Origin: CAYQQU01 sp964419545
GTDB taxonomy: Bacteria > Bacteroidota > Bacteroidia > Chitinophagales > Saprospiraceae
DNA: 12,114 nt
Direction of reading: 5' to 3'
Assembly (NCBI GenBank): GCA_964419545.1
Contig: CAYQQU010000111.1
Location: forward strand, 1-12,114
The notes under the pieces were generated by a model. It was not told where the DNA came from. It worked only from the letters and a program-made list of their open reading frames with translations, and ran no database searches. Both the position numbers and the translations under genes were made by a program. Positions 1 to 6,294 of the stretch are shown here, in pieces. How positions within the stretch are numbered: position 1 is the first letter of the stretch; each line of letters begins with the position of its first letter.

Positions 1-255
1 AACGGCTAAAGACCAAAGACCAACGACCAATAGGTTGAGGTTGAGGTTGAGGGCTCCGCGGGTGGTTGTAACGAAGCTGAAGTCCTTGCCGGTGTGTCCT
101 TTACAAGTTTACGACGCCAACGACCAAAGACTAACTGCCAACGACCAATAGGTTAAGGTTAAGGTTGAGAGCTCCGCGGGTGCTTTCAACGAAGCTGAAG
201 TCGTGGCCGGTTTGTCCTTTACAAGTTTACGACGCTAACGACCAAAGACCAAAAC
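1..255. repeat. 118-bp tandem repeat, about 2.2 copies
   Basis: Two long copies follow one another with a constant offset of 118 bases: the word CAATAGGTT recurs at 29 and 147, and CTTTACAAGTTTACGACGC recurs at 99 and 217. A third copy starts near 236 and stops after about 20 bases, just before the stop codon of the radical SAM gene. Each unit opens with a degenerate run of GACCAA/AACGACCAA words and a short GGTTGA or GGTTAA repeat. The copies differ at scattered positions, so the duplication is not brand new. No gene is visible in it. Confidence 0.9.
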
Positions 256-1800
256 CTAATTAACCTCCGATGGGCTGCCTTGCTTTTTCAAATACGCATT
301 CTGATCGTGATAAATCGCGCCCTCCGGTAGCCAGTCCCACCATATACCCAGGTCTTTTTTGATGATCTCGGTGTAAAAGTCGGGCAGTTTGGTGGTTTCG
401 CCCTCGAAGTAAGCGCGGAAAGACCGGTCTTCGATCAACTGCTTGCGCACTTTCCGGAAAAAGCGCAGGCGGCCGTATCCTTCGGAAGAGATGGCGCGCA
501 TGACGTTCATCCACTTGACGGTGAAATGGGAGGCGGCGGCCATGCGCCGGTAGATGGCCCGGTTGGAGAAGGTGTAGGCGGTGAGGTCGATGACCTTATC
601 GTAGAAGTCGACCCATTCGTAATTTTTGGGTTTGACGTTCATCGCCAGGTGATTGTTGAGGAAGTGGAACGGAAAAGGCAGCACGCGGTTGTCGCGCTGG
701 TAGTTGAGGTTGAGCGGTGCGGCCTCGCCAAAGGCAGTGAGTATGGAATACCCGGGAAAAGCGCCGGGGGAGGCGTCTACGAACCGTTTAGTGAGTTCGA
801 AGGGCTCTTCGCCGGCGTCGCAGTCCAGACCCAACACGAAATTGGTTTGCAGATAAGGGATGTAACGCAAAACGGTATTGACGTGATCAGAGACCTTGTC
901 CACCCGCTCCTGTCCGGCGATGCGCGCGGAGCGCGACTTGTTGCCCATTTCGTACCAGGATTCGATGCCGGGCAGCATGCCGACGAAGCCGATTTCCTGC
1001 ATGCGTTGCAAATTCGGCTCGGTGAGTATCGACAAGCTGCTCTCGGCGATGTGGCGGACGCTGTTGTCGGGGTCCGCCTCCTCGATAGCCGCCATATAGT
1101 CCTTGAACCGGATGCCGAAATTGGGATCGTGCCAGCCGATGATGGGATCTTTAAATTTGGTTTTGATGAACCGGATATCCGCTTTAAGAGAATCGAAGTC
1201 TAGAGGTTGGTAAGCCACCTCCGAATCGATACAAAAGGAGCAGGTGTAGGGGCACCCCATGCTGCCGATCATGGGAACGAGCTTCAGAAAAGGCGCTTTT
1301 TTCAGGTTCGGTTCAATAAAAGACCAGCGCTCGATGACGCCCGGCAGGCTTTCCGGCTGGCGCCTGGCCGAAAGGTGGCGGCCTTCCGGGCGGTGCGGCG
1401 TCACATCATCGAGGATATCCCGGATGACCTGCCGGTCGGTGAAGCCGGTAACGAAGTCAAAATATTTTATGGCGTCGTCGGGATAACAGCGCGCATGGGG
1501 GCCGCCCAATACGGTGACGCCGCCCTGGTTTTGGAAAAAGTGGCTCAGCGCATAAGCCATCTGCGCCGCTTGCGTAAAAGCACAGATAAAGACGAGGTCG
1601 ACATCGGTGGGTAAGATGCGATCCAGTTGCTCGCGTCCGGTAAAACAAACCAACTGGACGTCGTGCCCTTCCTCCCGGCACCAGACACCGACAACTTGTG
1701 GCATGATACTGGCCAGGTTGGCGTGCATGATCTTGGCGTACAGGGTATTGGTCGGTGCTTTACTGACGAGGTCGATGACCCCGATTTTTAACTTTTTCAT
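256..1800 (-). CDS. B12-binding-domain radical SAM protein
   Basis: This 514-residue protein begins with a Rossmann-like region (about residues 1-130) resembling the cobalamin-binding domain of B12-dependent radical SAM enzymes, including LGGPHARCYPDD at 98-109. A radical SAM core follows, with the cluster motif C183-x3-C187-x2-C190 (MGCPYTCSFC). These cysteines would bind a [4Fe-4S] cluster that cleaves S-adenosylmethionine to the 5'-deoxyadenosyl radical. The later GIESWYEMG and NFVLGLD segments fit the radical SAM barrel, and a basic, aromatic C-terminal region of about 130 residues is unassigned. The substrate cannot be read from the sequence. Relatives act in methylation, ring closure or lipid and cofactor modification. 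The ATG at 1800 is the first plausible start and lacks a Shine-Dalgarno sequence. The gene stands alone and diverges from the nuclease gene. Confidence 0.85.
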   Translation of the reverse strand: MKKLKIGVIDLVSKAPTNTLYAKIMHANLASIMPQVVGVWCREEGHDVQLVCFTGREQLDRILPTDVDLVFICAFTQAAQMAYALSHFFQNQGGVTVLGGPHARCYPDDAIKYFDFVTGFTDRQVIRDILDDVTPHRPEGRHLSARRQPESLPGVIERWSFIEPNLKKAPFLKLVPMIGSMGCPYTCSFCIDSEVAYQPLDFDSLKADIRFIKTKFKDPIIGWHDPNFGIRFKDYMAAIEEADPDNSVRHIAESSLSILTEPNLQRMQEIGFVGMLPGIESWYEMGNKSRSARIAGQERVDKVSDHVNTVLRYIPYLQTNFVLGLDCDAGEEPFELTKRFVDASPGAFPGYSILTAFGEAAPLNLNYQRDNRVLPFPFHFLNNHLAMNVKPKNYEWVDFYDKVIDLTAYTFSNRAIYRRMAAASHFTVKWMNVMRAISSEGYGRLRFFRKVRKQLIEDRSFRAYFEGETTKLPDFYTEIIKKDLGIWWDWLPEGAIYHDQNAYLKKQGSPSEVN

Positions 1801-2078
1801 AGGTGCAACGGGTTTAAGGTAATGGAATTTCCTTCGTGCTAACGCATGGTGTGATTGAGGATCGGCAGGTAATTGAACAATGTGCCGTACAAGGTAACTA
1901 AACTATTCGATATTAAACGCAATAGCGGTCGTTCTCAGATAAAAAAGTATTAACTTGAACGCCTGCAAAATTAAAGGCGGCTAAAGCGGAAAGGAAAAGG
2001 AAAAAATTTGGAGCACTTTCTCGACCAGCCTGTACAGACTGCCCATAAACACAGTACTCAACTACATAAAGAACGAAA
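1801..2078. other. Divergent intergenic region
   Basis: These 278 bases separate two divergently transcribed genes and so must hold promoters for both. No clean TAnnTTTG element with a TTG about 19 bases upstream is visible in either direction. The nearest on the minus strand is TACCTTG, reading leftward from about 1907. There is an 8-bp palindrome CTGTACAG at about 2030-2037. No RNA gene or additional reading frame is supported. Confidence 0.5.
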
Positions 2079-3125
2079 ATGGACTACTACCTCATCAAAG
2101 GCAAATTCTACGCGGTGGGCTACTCTCCCGACGGCGATTCGCTGATGTTCAAGGCGGACAACGATAAGCATTGGGACAAGATCAAGACCGAACACCGCAA
2201 GGAATTCGAAGAACGCCTGTCGGAAAAAGACGGCGCCGTACAGCTCCGCCTGCAGGGCGTCGACGCCCTGGAAACCCATTACTCGCCTTCGCCGCTGCCG
2301 CCGCCCCGAGCAGTCAGCGGCCAAAACGCCGCCCAGGCGGAGCAACCCGAAAAAGGAAAGTTCCGCCAACCGGCCGAATACGGCGACCTGGCTACCGCCA
2401 AAATGCTGGAACTCTTTGGCGTCGACCCGGATTCCATCAAATGGCGGACCAGCGGCTGGAGCGGCGCCTACATCGATGAACTGACCATCAAAAAAGGCAA
2501 CTGGTCAAAGAGCTGCAAAGACAAACACGATGACGCCCTCGACGGCTACGTGGTGGTCAACGACATGGACCGCAAAGGCCGCCCCATCTCCTGGGTGTTC
2601 GCCGGCAACACCGGCACCCGCAACGGCTCCCGCCTCACCACCGGCGAGCTGGCCCAGATCCTCGATCAATCCGCCAACTATAAACTGCTGGCTCAGGGGC
2701 TGGTCTATCCTTACTTCTTCTTCACCCTGGAAGCCAAACTGCGCGACCTGCTGATGGGCGCCGTGGAAAACGCCCGCCGCCAGAAAATGAACATCTGGTC
2801 AGCGGATAAATCGGACCAGGGCGTGTGGGTCCGCAAATTTTCGGAGCTGGTCAAACAGGACCTGATCTTCCCCTACCTCTTCCGGCGCCTGGTCAAACAC
2901 CAGTACAAGCGCCTCATGGAGGGCTATTGGGAAGCCCTGCAAAAACAAAGCCGCTACACCCCGGATACCGACGACCTCTTCCTCGAAAGCTTCTTCGACG
3001 ACACCAACCCCTACGTCTTCCTGATCGACGAACGGAATTTCAAGCGCCTGGACGAGGTGGTGCACGTCACCAAAACGAAGATCCAGATGAAGACGCATCC
3101 GGGGAATATTGTGTTTTTGGGTTAA
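2079..3125 (+). CDS. Staphylococcal-nuclease-like (TNase) protein
   Basis: The 348 residues follow the order of the staphylococcal nuclease fold with large insertions. PDGDSLMF (17-24) matches the first Ca-binding strand. RLQGVDALETHY (57-68) matches RLLLVDTPETKH, with R57, D62 and E65 at the spacing of Arg35, Asp40 and Glu43 of the S. aureus enzyme. DRKGRPISWVFA (164-175) aligns with the strand carrying Arg87 (here R168). ENARRQKMNIWSADKSDQG (230-248) matches the C-terminal helix and KLNIWSEDNADSG. All four known catalytic side chains therefore appear present. About 23 extra residues lie between the first two motifs and about 60 between the second and third. A tail of about 100 residues follows the core. 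No signal peptide is visible, so unlike the secreted prototype this is probably cytoplasmic. The substrate is unproven. Confidence 0.8.
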   Translation: MDYYLIKGKFYAVGYSPDGDSLMFKADNDKHWDKIKTEHRKEFEERLSEKDGAVQLRLQGVDALETHYSPSPLPPPRAVSGQNAAQAEQPEKGKFRQPAEYGDLATAKMLELFGVDPDSIKWRTSGWSGAYIDELTIKKGNWSKSCKDKHDDALDGYVVVNDMDRKGRPISWVFAGNTGTRNGSRLTTGELAQILDQSANYKLLAQGLVYPYFFFTLEAKLRDLLMGAVENARRQKMNIWSADKSDQGVWVRKFSELVKQDLIFPYLFRRLVKHQYKRLMEGYWEALQKQSRYTPDTDDLFLESFFDDTNPYVFLIDERNFKRLDEVVHVTKTKIQMKTHPGNIVFLG

Positions 3126-3428
3126 GGTATCAATCCTTTCGCATTACGAACGAAATCAGAAAGGTATGGAAAGCCCTATGTCCTAGGTGGTTGCCGGCTA
3201 CTTCCTTGGAACCCCTTCCTCCTGACGGGAAAAGCTGGTAAATTTCATTCGCACTACGTACGCAATGCGAACGTTTTGGGCAGGAATTTGGGGCAAAAAG
3301 GGGGTAAATAGGACCGTATTCGCCTCAACCTTTCGCCTTTTTGTCCTACGGATGGCGAAAAATTTAAGTGAAAGCTTTTGTATATTCTTGATTTAATCGT
3401 AGTATTGCTATGATTAAATAATTCATCA
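3126..3428. other. Gene-free gap with short direct and inverted repeats
   Basis: No gene is supported in these 303 bases between the nuclease and arsR. A 20-bp word occurs twice with 16 identities, at 3138-3157 (TTCGCATTACGAACGAAATC) and 3248-3267 (TTCGCACTACGTACGCAATG). The second copy also begins a TTCGCA...TGCGAA inverted repeat (3248-3271). A further hairpin pairs TTTCGCC (3331-3337) with GGCGAAA (3354-3360), nested inside TAGGAC (3309-3314) and GTCCTA (3343-3348). It could act as a weak terminator, but no T-run follows on the plus strand. The left edge of the arsenic cassette probably lies here. Confidence 0.6.
3378..3419 (+). promoter_or_regulatory. arsR promoter overlapped by ArsR operator palindrome
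   Basis: An imperfect palindrome has 12-base arms at 3391-3402 (ATTTAATCGTAG) and 3408-3419 (CTATGATTAAAT), with 11 of 12 positions complementary around a 5-base centre. TTG at 3378-3380 and TAGTATTG at 3400-3407 lie 19 bases apart. They fit the Bacteroidota -33/-7 pattern (TTG, TAnnTTTG) with one mismatch, and the -7 box sits on the palindrome centre. ArsR bound here would block RNA polymerase directly, as known for ArsR/SmtB repressors. The start codon follows within 10 bases of the palindrome. Confidence 0.7.
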
Positions 3429-3761
3429 ATGGGATTAACCAAAACAGAAAACTTCACCGTCGATCAAAATGAACTGGCAACCATTGCTAAAGCCCTGGGG
3501 CATCCGGCAAGAATAGCCATCATTCAGCACTTGCTGAAGATCAACTCGTGTATTTGCGGAGATCTGGTGGGTGAAATCGCTTTGGCACAGCCTACCATTT
3601 CCCGACATCTGAAGGAATTGAAAGCTATCGGGATCATTAAGGGGACTATTGAAGGAACCAGTGTGAATTATTGTATTGATGCCGATAAATGGCGGGAAGT
3701 CCAAGCTTTGTTTAATGGCTTGTTTGACACCTACGTGCTGGATCAGGATTGTGCCTGTTAA
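3429..3761 (+). CDS. arsR: ArsR-family As(III)-responsive repressor
   Basis: This 110-residue winged-helix repressor has the ArsR/SmtB layout. ALGHPARIAIIQHLL (22-36) opens the fold, AQPTISRHLKELKAIGII (53-70) is the recognition helix-turn-helix, and KGTIEGTSVNYCID (71-84) is the wing. SCICGDL (40-46) places C41 and C43 where E. coli ArsR carries its ELCVCDL As(III) site. A second pair, C108 and C110, ends the protein (DCAC) and could complete or replace the metalloid site, as C-terminal cysteines do in some other ArsR lineages. Binding of As(III) should release the operator that overlaps its own promoter, giving autoregulation of the operon. It is the first gene of the arsenic operon, 78 bases before the ATG of the first arsC. 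It is clearly richer in A+T than the nuclease gene to its left. Confidence 0.93.
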   Translation: MGLTKTENFTVDQNELATIAKALGHPARIAIIQHLLKINSCICGDLVGEIALAQPTISRHLKELKAIGIIKGTIEGTSVNYCIDADKWREVQALFNGLFDTYVLDQDCAC

Positions 3762-3781
3762 TATTTTTTTTGCTTTCTATA

Positions 3782-3806
3782 ATCGCAAAATAGCAATAAA
3801 ACAATA
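3782..3806 (+). promoter_or_regulatory. Candidate second ArsR-binding site before arsC
   Basis: ATAGCAAT here is the reverse complement of ATTGCTAT inside the arsR palindrome. Aligned to the reverse complement of that palindrome, about 16 of 24 positions match. A short internal symmetry, ATCGC...GCAAT, has four of five positions complementary. TTG at 3770-3772 lies about 18 bases upstream of TAGCAATA (3791-3798), a poor -7 candidate. This could be a second operator or a secondary promoter. It is weaker than the first and partly explained by high A+T content. Confidence 0.4.
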
Positions 3807-3839
3807 AAGCATATAAAAAACCTGTTTTTACTGTTGTTT

Positions 3840-4547
3840 ATGCTGGCACTGCCCCTTGTCGGCAATAGCCAGGAGAAAACCACGGAACTGACCAAAAAAC
3901 TGGTAAAATACGCCATGAGCGTCACGGAAGAATTTGATGAAATTCCTCAAGAACGAAAAGAAACCCTGAAAGAGTTGGGGGACTACATTTTTGAAGAATA
4001 TTCAAACGGAGATCCGATCAAAGTAACCGTTATTTGCACCCACAATTCCCGTCGCAGCCATATCGGGCAATTATGGCTTACAGCCGCCTCGGAGTGGTAC
4101 GGTATTAACAATTTCATGGCCTACTCAGGGGGAACGGAAGCCACGGCCTTTAACCCACGGGCAGTCGCTAGTTTGAAACGTGCCGGTTTTAGTATTCGAA
4201 AGACCCGTCATGGAGACAATCCGGTCTATAAAGCAGTATTAACAAAAGGAGCAGCTAATACACCTGGTGTCATGATGTACTCCAAAAAGTACGATGACAG
4301 TCAAAATCCTGACGCTGATTTTGCAGCCATTATGGTATGCGGAGAAGCGGATAAGTCCTGTCCGACGGTTGAAGGTGCCGAAGCAAGATTCTCCGTGCCG
4401 TTTGACGACCCCCGTTATTTTGACGGCACAGCTTCTGAAAAGCTCAAATACGATGAAACAACACGCCTGATCGCCAGAGAAATGTTCTTTGCCATGCACT
4501 ATGCCAAGGAGCGCGTGATAATGGAAATGGAAAAAAAGAAAGGCTAA
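3840..4547 (+). CDS. arsC: Thioredoxin-type arsenate reductase, copy 1
   Basis: The protein belongs to the low-molecular-weight-phosphatase family of arsenate reductases, which reduce As(V) to As(III) through a three-cysteine relay recharged by thioredoxin. From the ATG at 3840 (235 residues) the nucleophile is C66 in the loop CTHNSRRS (CX5R). The resolving pair is C167 and C174 in VCGEADKSCP, a CX6C spacing matching Cys82/Cys89 (CSDADNNCP) of plasmid pI258 ArsC. GGTEATAFNPRAV and FDDPRYFDG also match family motifs. An extra N-terminal region of about 60 residues precedes the core. The start is uncertain. TTG at 3834 is possible, and the open frame runs back to ATA at 3804, encoding KHIKNLFLLLFMLALPLVGN then SQ, a convincing signal peptide without an ATG. 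The stop is two bases before copy 2. Confidence 0.85.
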   Translation: MLALPLVGNSQEKTTELTKKLVKYAMSVTEEFDEIPQERKETLKELGDYIFEEYSNGDPIKVTVICTHNSRRSHIGQLWLTAASEWYGINNFMAYSGGTEATAFNPRAVASLKRAGFSIRKTRHGDNPVYKAVLTKGAANTPGVMMYSKKYDDSQNPDADFAAIMVCGEADKSCPTVEGAEARFSVPFDDPRYFDGTASEKLKYDETTRLIAREMFFAMHYAKERVIMEMEKKKG

Positions 4548-4549
4548 CA

Positions 4550-5188
4550 ATGACAACAACCAATAATGGTTTTTATCCTGAGCTTGTCTCGTATATCGAC
4601 GGTATCATTCAGGAAGCCGGTCAGATCCCGCCCGAACGCAAAGACCTGCTTGGCAGACTCGCAGACTATATCCGGAAAAAGAAAGACAAGGGGGAAGCAG
4701 TGAAGTTGACCTTTATCTGCACCCACAATTCCCGCCGCAGTCACATCAGCCAGATCTGGGCTGCCGCTGCTGCTGCATGGTATGGCCTAGACTATATTAT
4801 TACCTTTTCCGGAGGCACCGAAGCGACAGCCTTCAATCCACGGGCAGTGAGTGCAATGGAGCAGGCAGGGTTTCAGATCGAAAATCCCGGTGGTGATAAT
4901 CCGCATTATCAGGTGAATTTCTCAGAAGAAGCTTCCCCAGTTGAATGTTTTTCCAAAACTTTTGACGATCCGTTCAATCCGGAAAAAGGATTTGCCGCCA
5001 TTATGACCTGCTCGGATGCAGACGAAAACTGTCCCTTTATTCCGGGTGTGGAAATCCGGCTGCCCTTAACCTACGATGATCCGAAGGAAGCCGACGGTAC
5101 ACCGCAGGAAACGGCCCGGTATGATGAGCGGGTGCGCCAGATTGGCCGGGAGATATTTTATGCCATGCAATTAGTCAATGCATCCTAA
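4550..5188 (+). CDS. arsC: Thioredoxin-type arsenate reductase, copy 2
   Basis: This 212-residue paralogue follows copy 1 after only two bases. It has the same design: a leader of about 50 residues, nucleophile C57 in FICTHNSRRSHI, and resolving cysteines C154 and C161 in MTCSDADENCP, which is very close to pI258 ArsC. It then has GVEIRLPLTYDDPKEADG. Both copies share CTHNSRRS, where canonical ArsC has CTGNSCRS. The catalytic Cys and Arg are kept, while the third cysteine of the loop becomes Arg. No signal peptide is present, so this copy is the better candidate for the cytoplasmic reductase feeding Acr3 and ArsM. The two proteins differ through most of their length, so the duplication is old. 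An annotation as protein-tyrosine phosphatase is the alternative, but the CX6C pair argues for arsenate reduction. Confidence 0.88.
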   Translation: MTTTNNGFYPELVSYIDGIIQEAGQIPPERKDLLGRLADYIRKKKDKGEAVKLTFICTHNSRRSHISQIWAAAAAAWYGLDYIITFSGGTEATAFNPRAVSAMEQAGFQIENPGGDNPHYQVNFSEEASPVECFSKTFDDPFNPEKGFAAIMTCSDADENCPFIPGVEIRLPLTYDDPKEADGTPQETARYDERVRQIGREIFYAMQLVNAS

Positions 5189-5194
5189 AGGGAG
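5187..5194 (+). promoter_or_regulatory. Shine-Dalgarno-like site setting the acr3 start
   Basis: AAAGGGAG lies seven bases before the ATG at 5202 and overlaps the stop codon of the second arsC. It favours 5202 over the in-frame ATG at 5178, which lies inside the arsC end and has no such sequence. It is one of the few recognisable ribosome-binding sites in the window. Confidence 0.65.
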
Positions 5195-5201
5195 TACGAA
5201 C

Positions 5202-6275
5202 ATGAATAAAACAACGGAAACAAAAACACGAAAACGACTGTCCTTCCTGGATCGTTACCTGACTTTATGGATTTTTCTGGCAATGGCCGTCGGAGTAGGG
5301 CTTGGCTACTTCTTGCCGCAGACATCTGATTTTGTAAATTCATTCACGAGGGATACGACCAATATACCGATTGCCATTGGTTTGATCCTGATGATGTATC
5401 CGCCACTGGCCAAGGTCAATTACCGGATGCTGCCGCAGGTCTTCCGCAATGTGAAGATACTTGGTCTGTCACTGGTTTTAAACTGGATCATCGGGCCAAT
5501 CCTGATGTTCGTCCTGGCGATCATTTTCCTGCGGGACTATCCGGAGTACATGACCGGTCTTATCCTGATCGGACTGGCCCGCTGCATTGCGATGGTCATT
5601 GTCTGGAACGATCTGGCCGAAGGTAGCCGGGAATACGGTGCCGGTCTGGTCGCTTTGAACAGTATCTTTCAGGTCTTCTTTTATAGTTTTTACGCATGGA
5701 TCTTCATCACCGTCCTGCCGCCTGTATTTGGTTTTGAAGGAGCCATTGTCGATATTTCCATCGGAACGGTCGCCGAAAGTGTGGCGATCTATCTTGGCAT
5801 CCCGTTTGTTGCCGGATTGCTCAGTCGCATTCTGCTGGTGAAAATAAAAGGGGAAGACTGGTATCAAACCAAATTTGTACCGTTTATTTCTCCCATCACA
5901 CTGATCGCCTTGCTGTTCACGATTGTCGTCATGTTCAGTCTGAAAGGAGAGTTGATCGTGCAAATCCCGCTTGATGTTTTGCGGATTGCCTTGCCTTTAC
6001 TGGTCTATTTCGGTCTGATGTTTGTGATCAGCTTTTTCATCGGCAAAGCCCTGGGAGCAGATTATCCACGCAATACCGCCATTGCTTTTACGGCCACCGG
6101 CAATAATTTTGAGTTGGCCATTGCCGTGGCCATCGCGGTATTCGGCCTGAATTCCGGGCAGGCATTTACCGGTGTGATCGGGCCGTTGGTGGAAGTACCG
6201 GCTTTGATTGCTTTGGTCAATGTTGCCTTTTGGCTGAGAAGAAAATATTATAGTGATACATCCATAAGTTTTTAA
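5202..6275 (+). CDS. acr3: Arsenite efflux permease Acr3
   Basis: This inner-membrane As(III) carrier of 357 residues has about ten hydrophobic segments and a short, charged cytoplasmic N-terminus. Diagnostic Acr3 stretches are GLILMMYPPLAKVNY (60-74), GLARCIAMVIVWNDLAEG (124-141) and TATGNNFELAIAVAIAVFG (298-316). C128 and E304 fall next to the positions reported as essential in Corynebacterium Acr3 (Cys129, Glu305), and the length is typical of the family. It acts downstream of the ArsC pair, exporting arsenite by proton-motive force. No ArsA ATPase is encoded nearby, as is usual for Acr3. The start at 5202 is chosen from the preceding AAAGGGAG, and an earlier ATG at 5178 would overlap arsC by 11 bases. 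arsM begins 19 bases after the stop. Confidence 0.95.
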   Translation: MNKTTETKTRKRLSFLDRYLTLWIFLAMAVGVGLGYFLPQTSDFVNSFTRDTTNIPIAIGLILMMYPPLAKVNYRMLPQVFRNVKILGLSLVLNWIIGPILMFVLAIIFLRDYPEYMTGLILIGLARCIAMVIVWNDLAEGSREYGAGLVALNSIFQVFFYSFYAWIFITVLPPVFGFEGAIVDISIGTVAESVAIYLGIPFVAGLLSRILLVKIKGEDWYQTKFVPFISPITLIALLFTIVVMFSLKGELIVQIPLDVLRIALPLLVYFGLMFVISFFIGKALGADYPRNTAIAFTATGNNFELAIAVAIAVFGLNSGQAFTGVIGPLVEVPALIALVNVAFWLRRKYYSDTSISF

Positions 6276-6294
6276 AAAATTGAAAACCACGATA

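Noticed and set aside
1..255. CRISPR array
   Set aside because: The units are about 118 bp, adjacent and similar throughout, with no short identical repeats separated by unique spacers.
526..1614. Long plus-strand open frames (526-1203 and 1207-1614) opposite the radical SAM gene
   Set aside because: They show no recognisable family and lie entirely antisense to a gene with clear motifs. They are by-products of G+C-rich codon structure.
3749..3770. Terminator at the end of arsR
   Set aside because: CAGG...CCTG followed by nine Ts is only a four-bp stem within the coding end. It is too weak to call, though partial attenuation between arsR and arsC is not excluded.
5178..5201. Earlier ATG start for acr3
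   Set aside because: It lies inside the end of arsC and has no ribosome-binding site, while the ATG at 5202 follows AAAGGGAG at seven bases and matches the usual Acr3 N-terminus.
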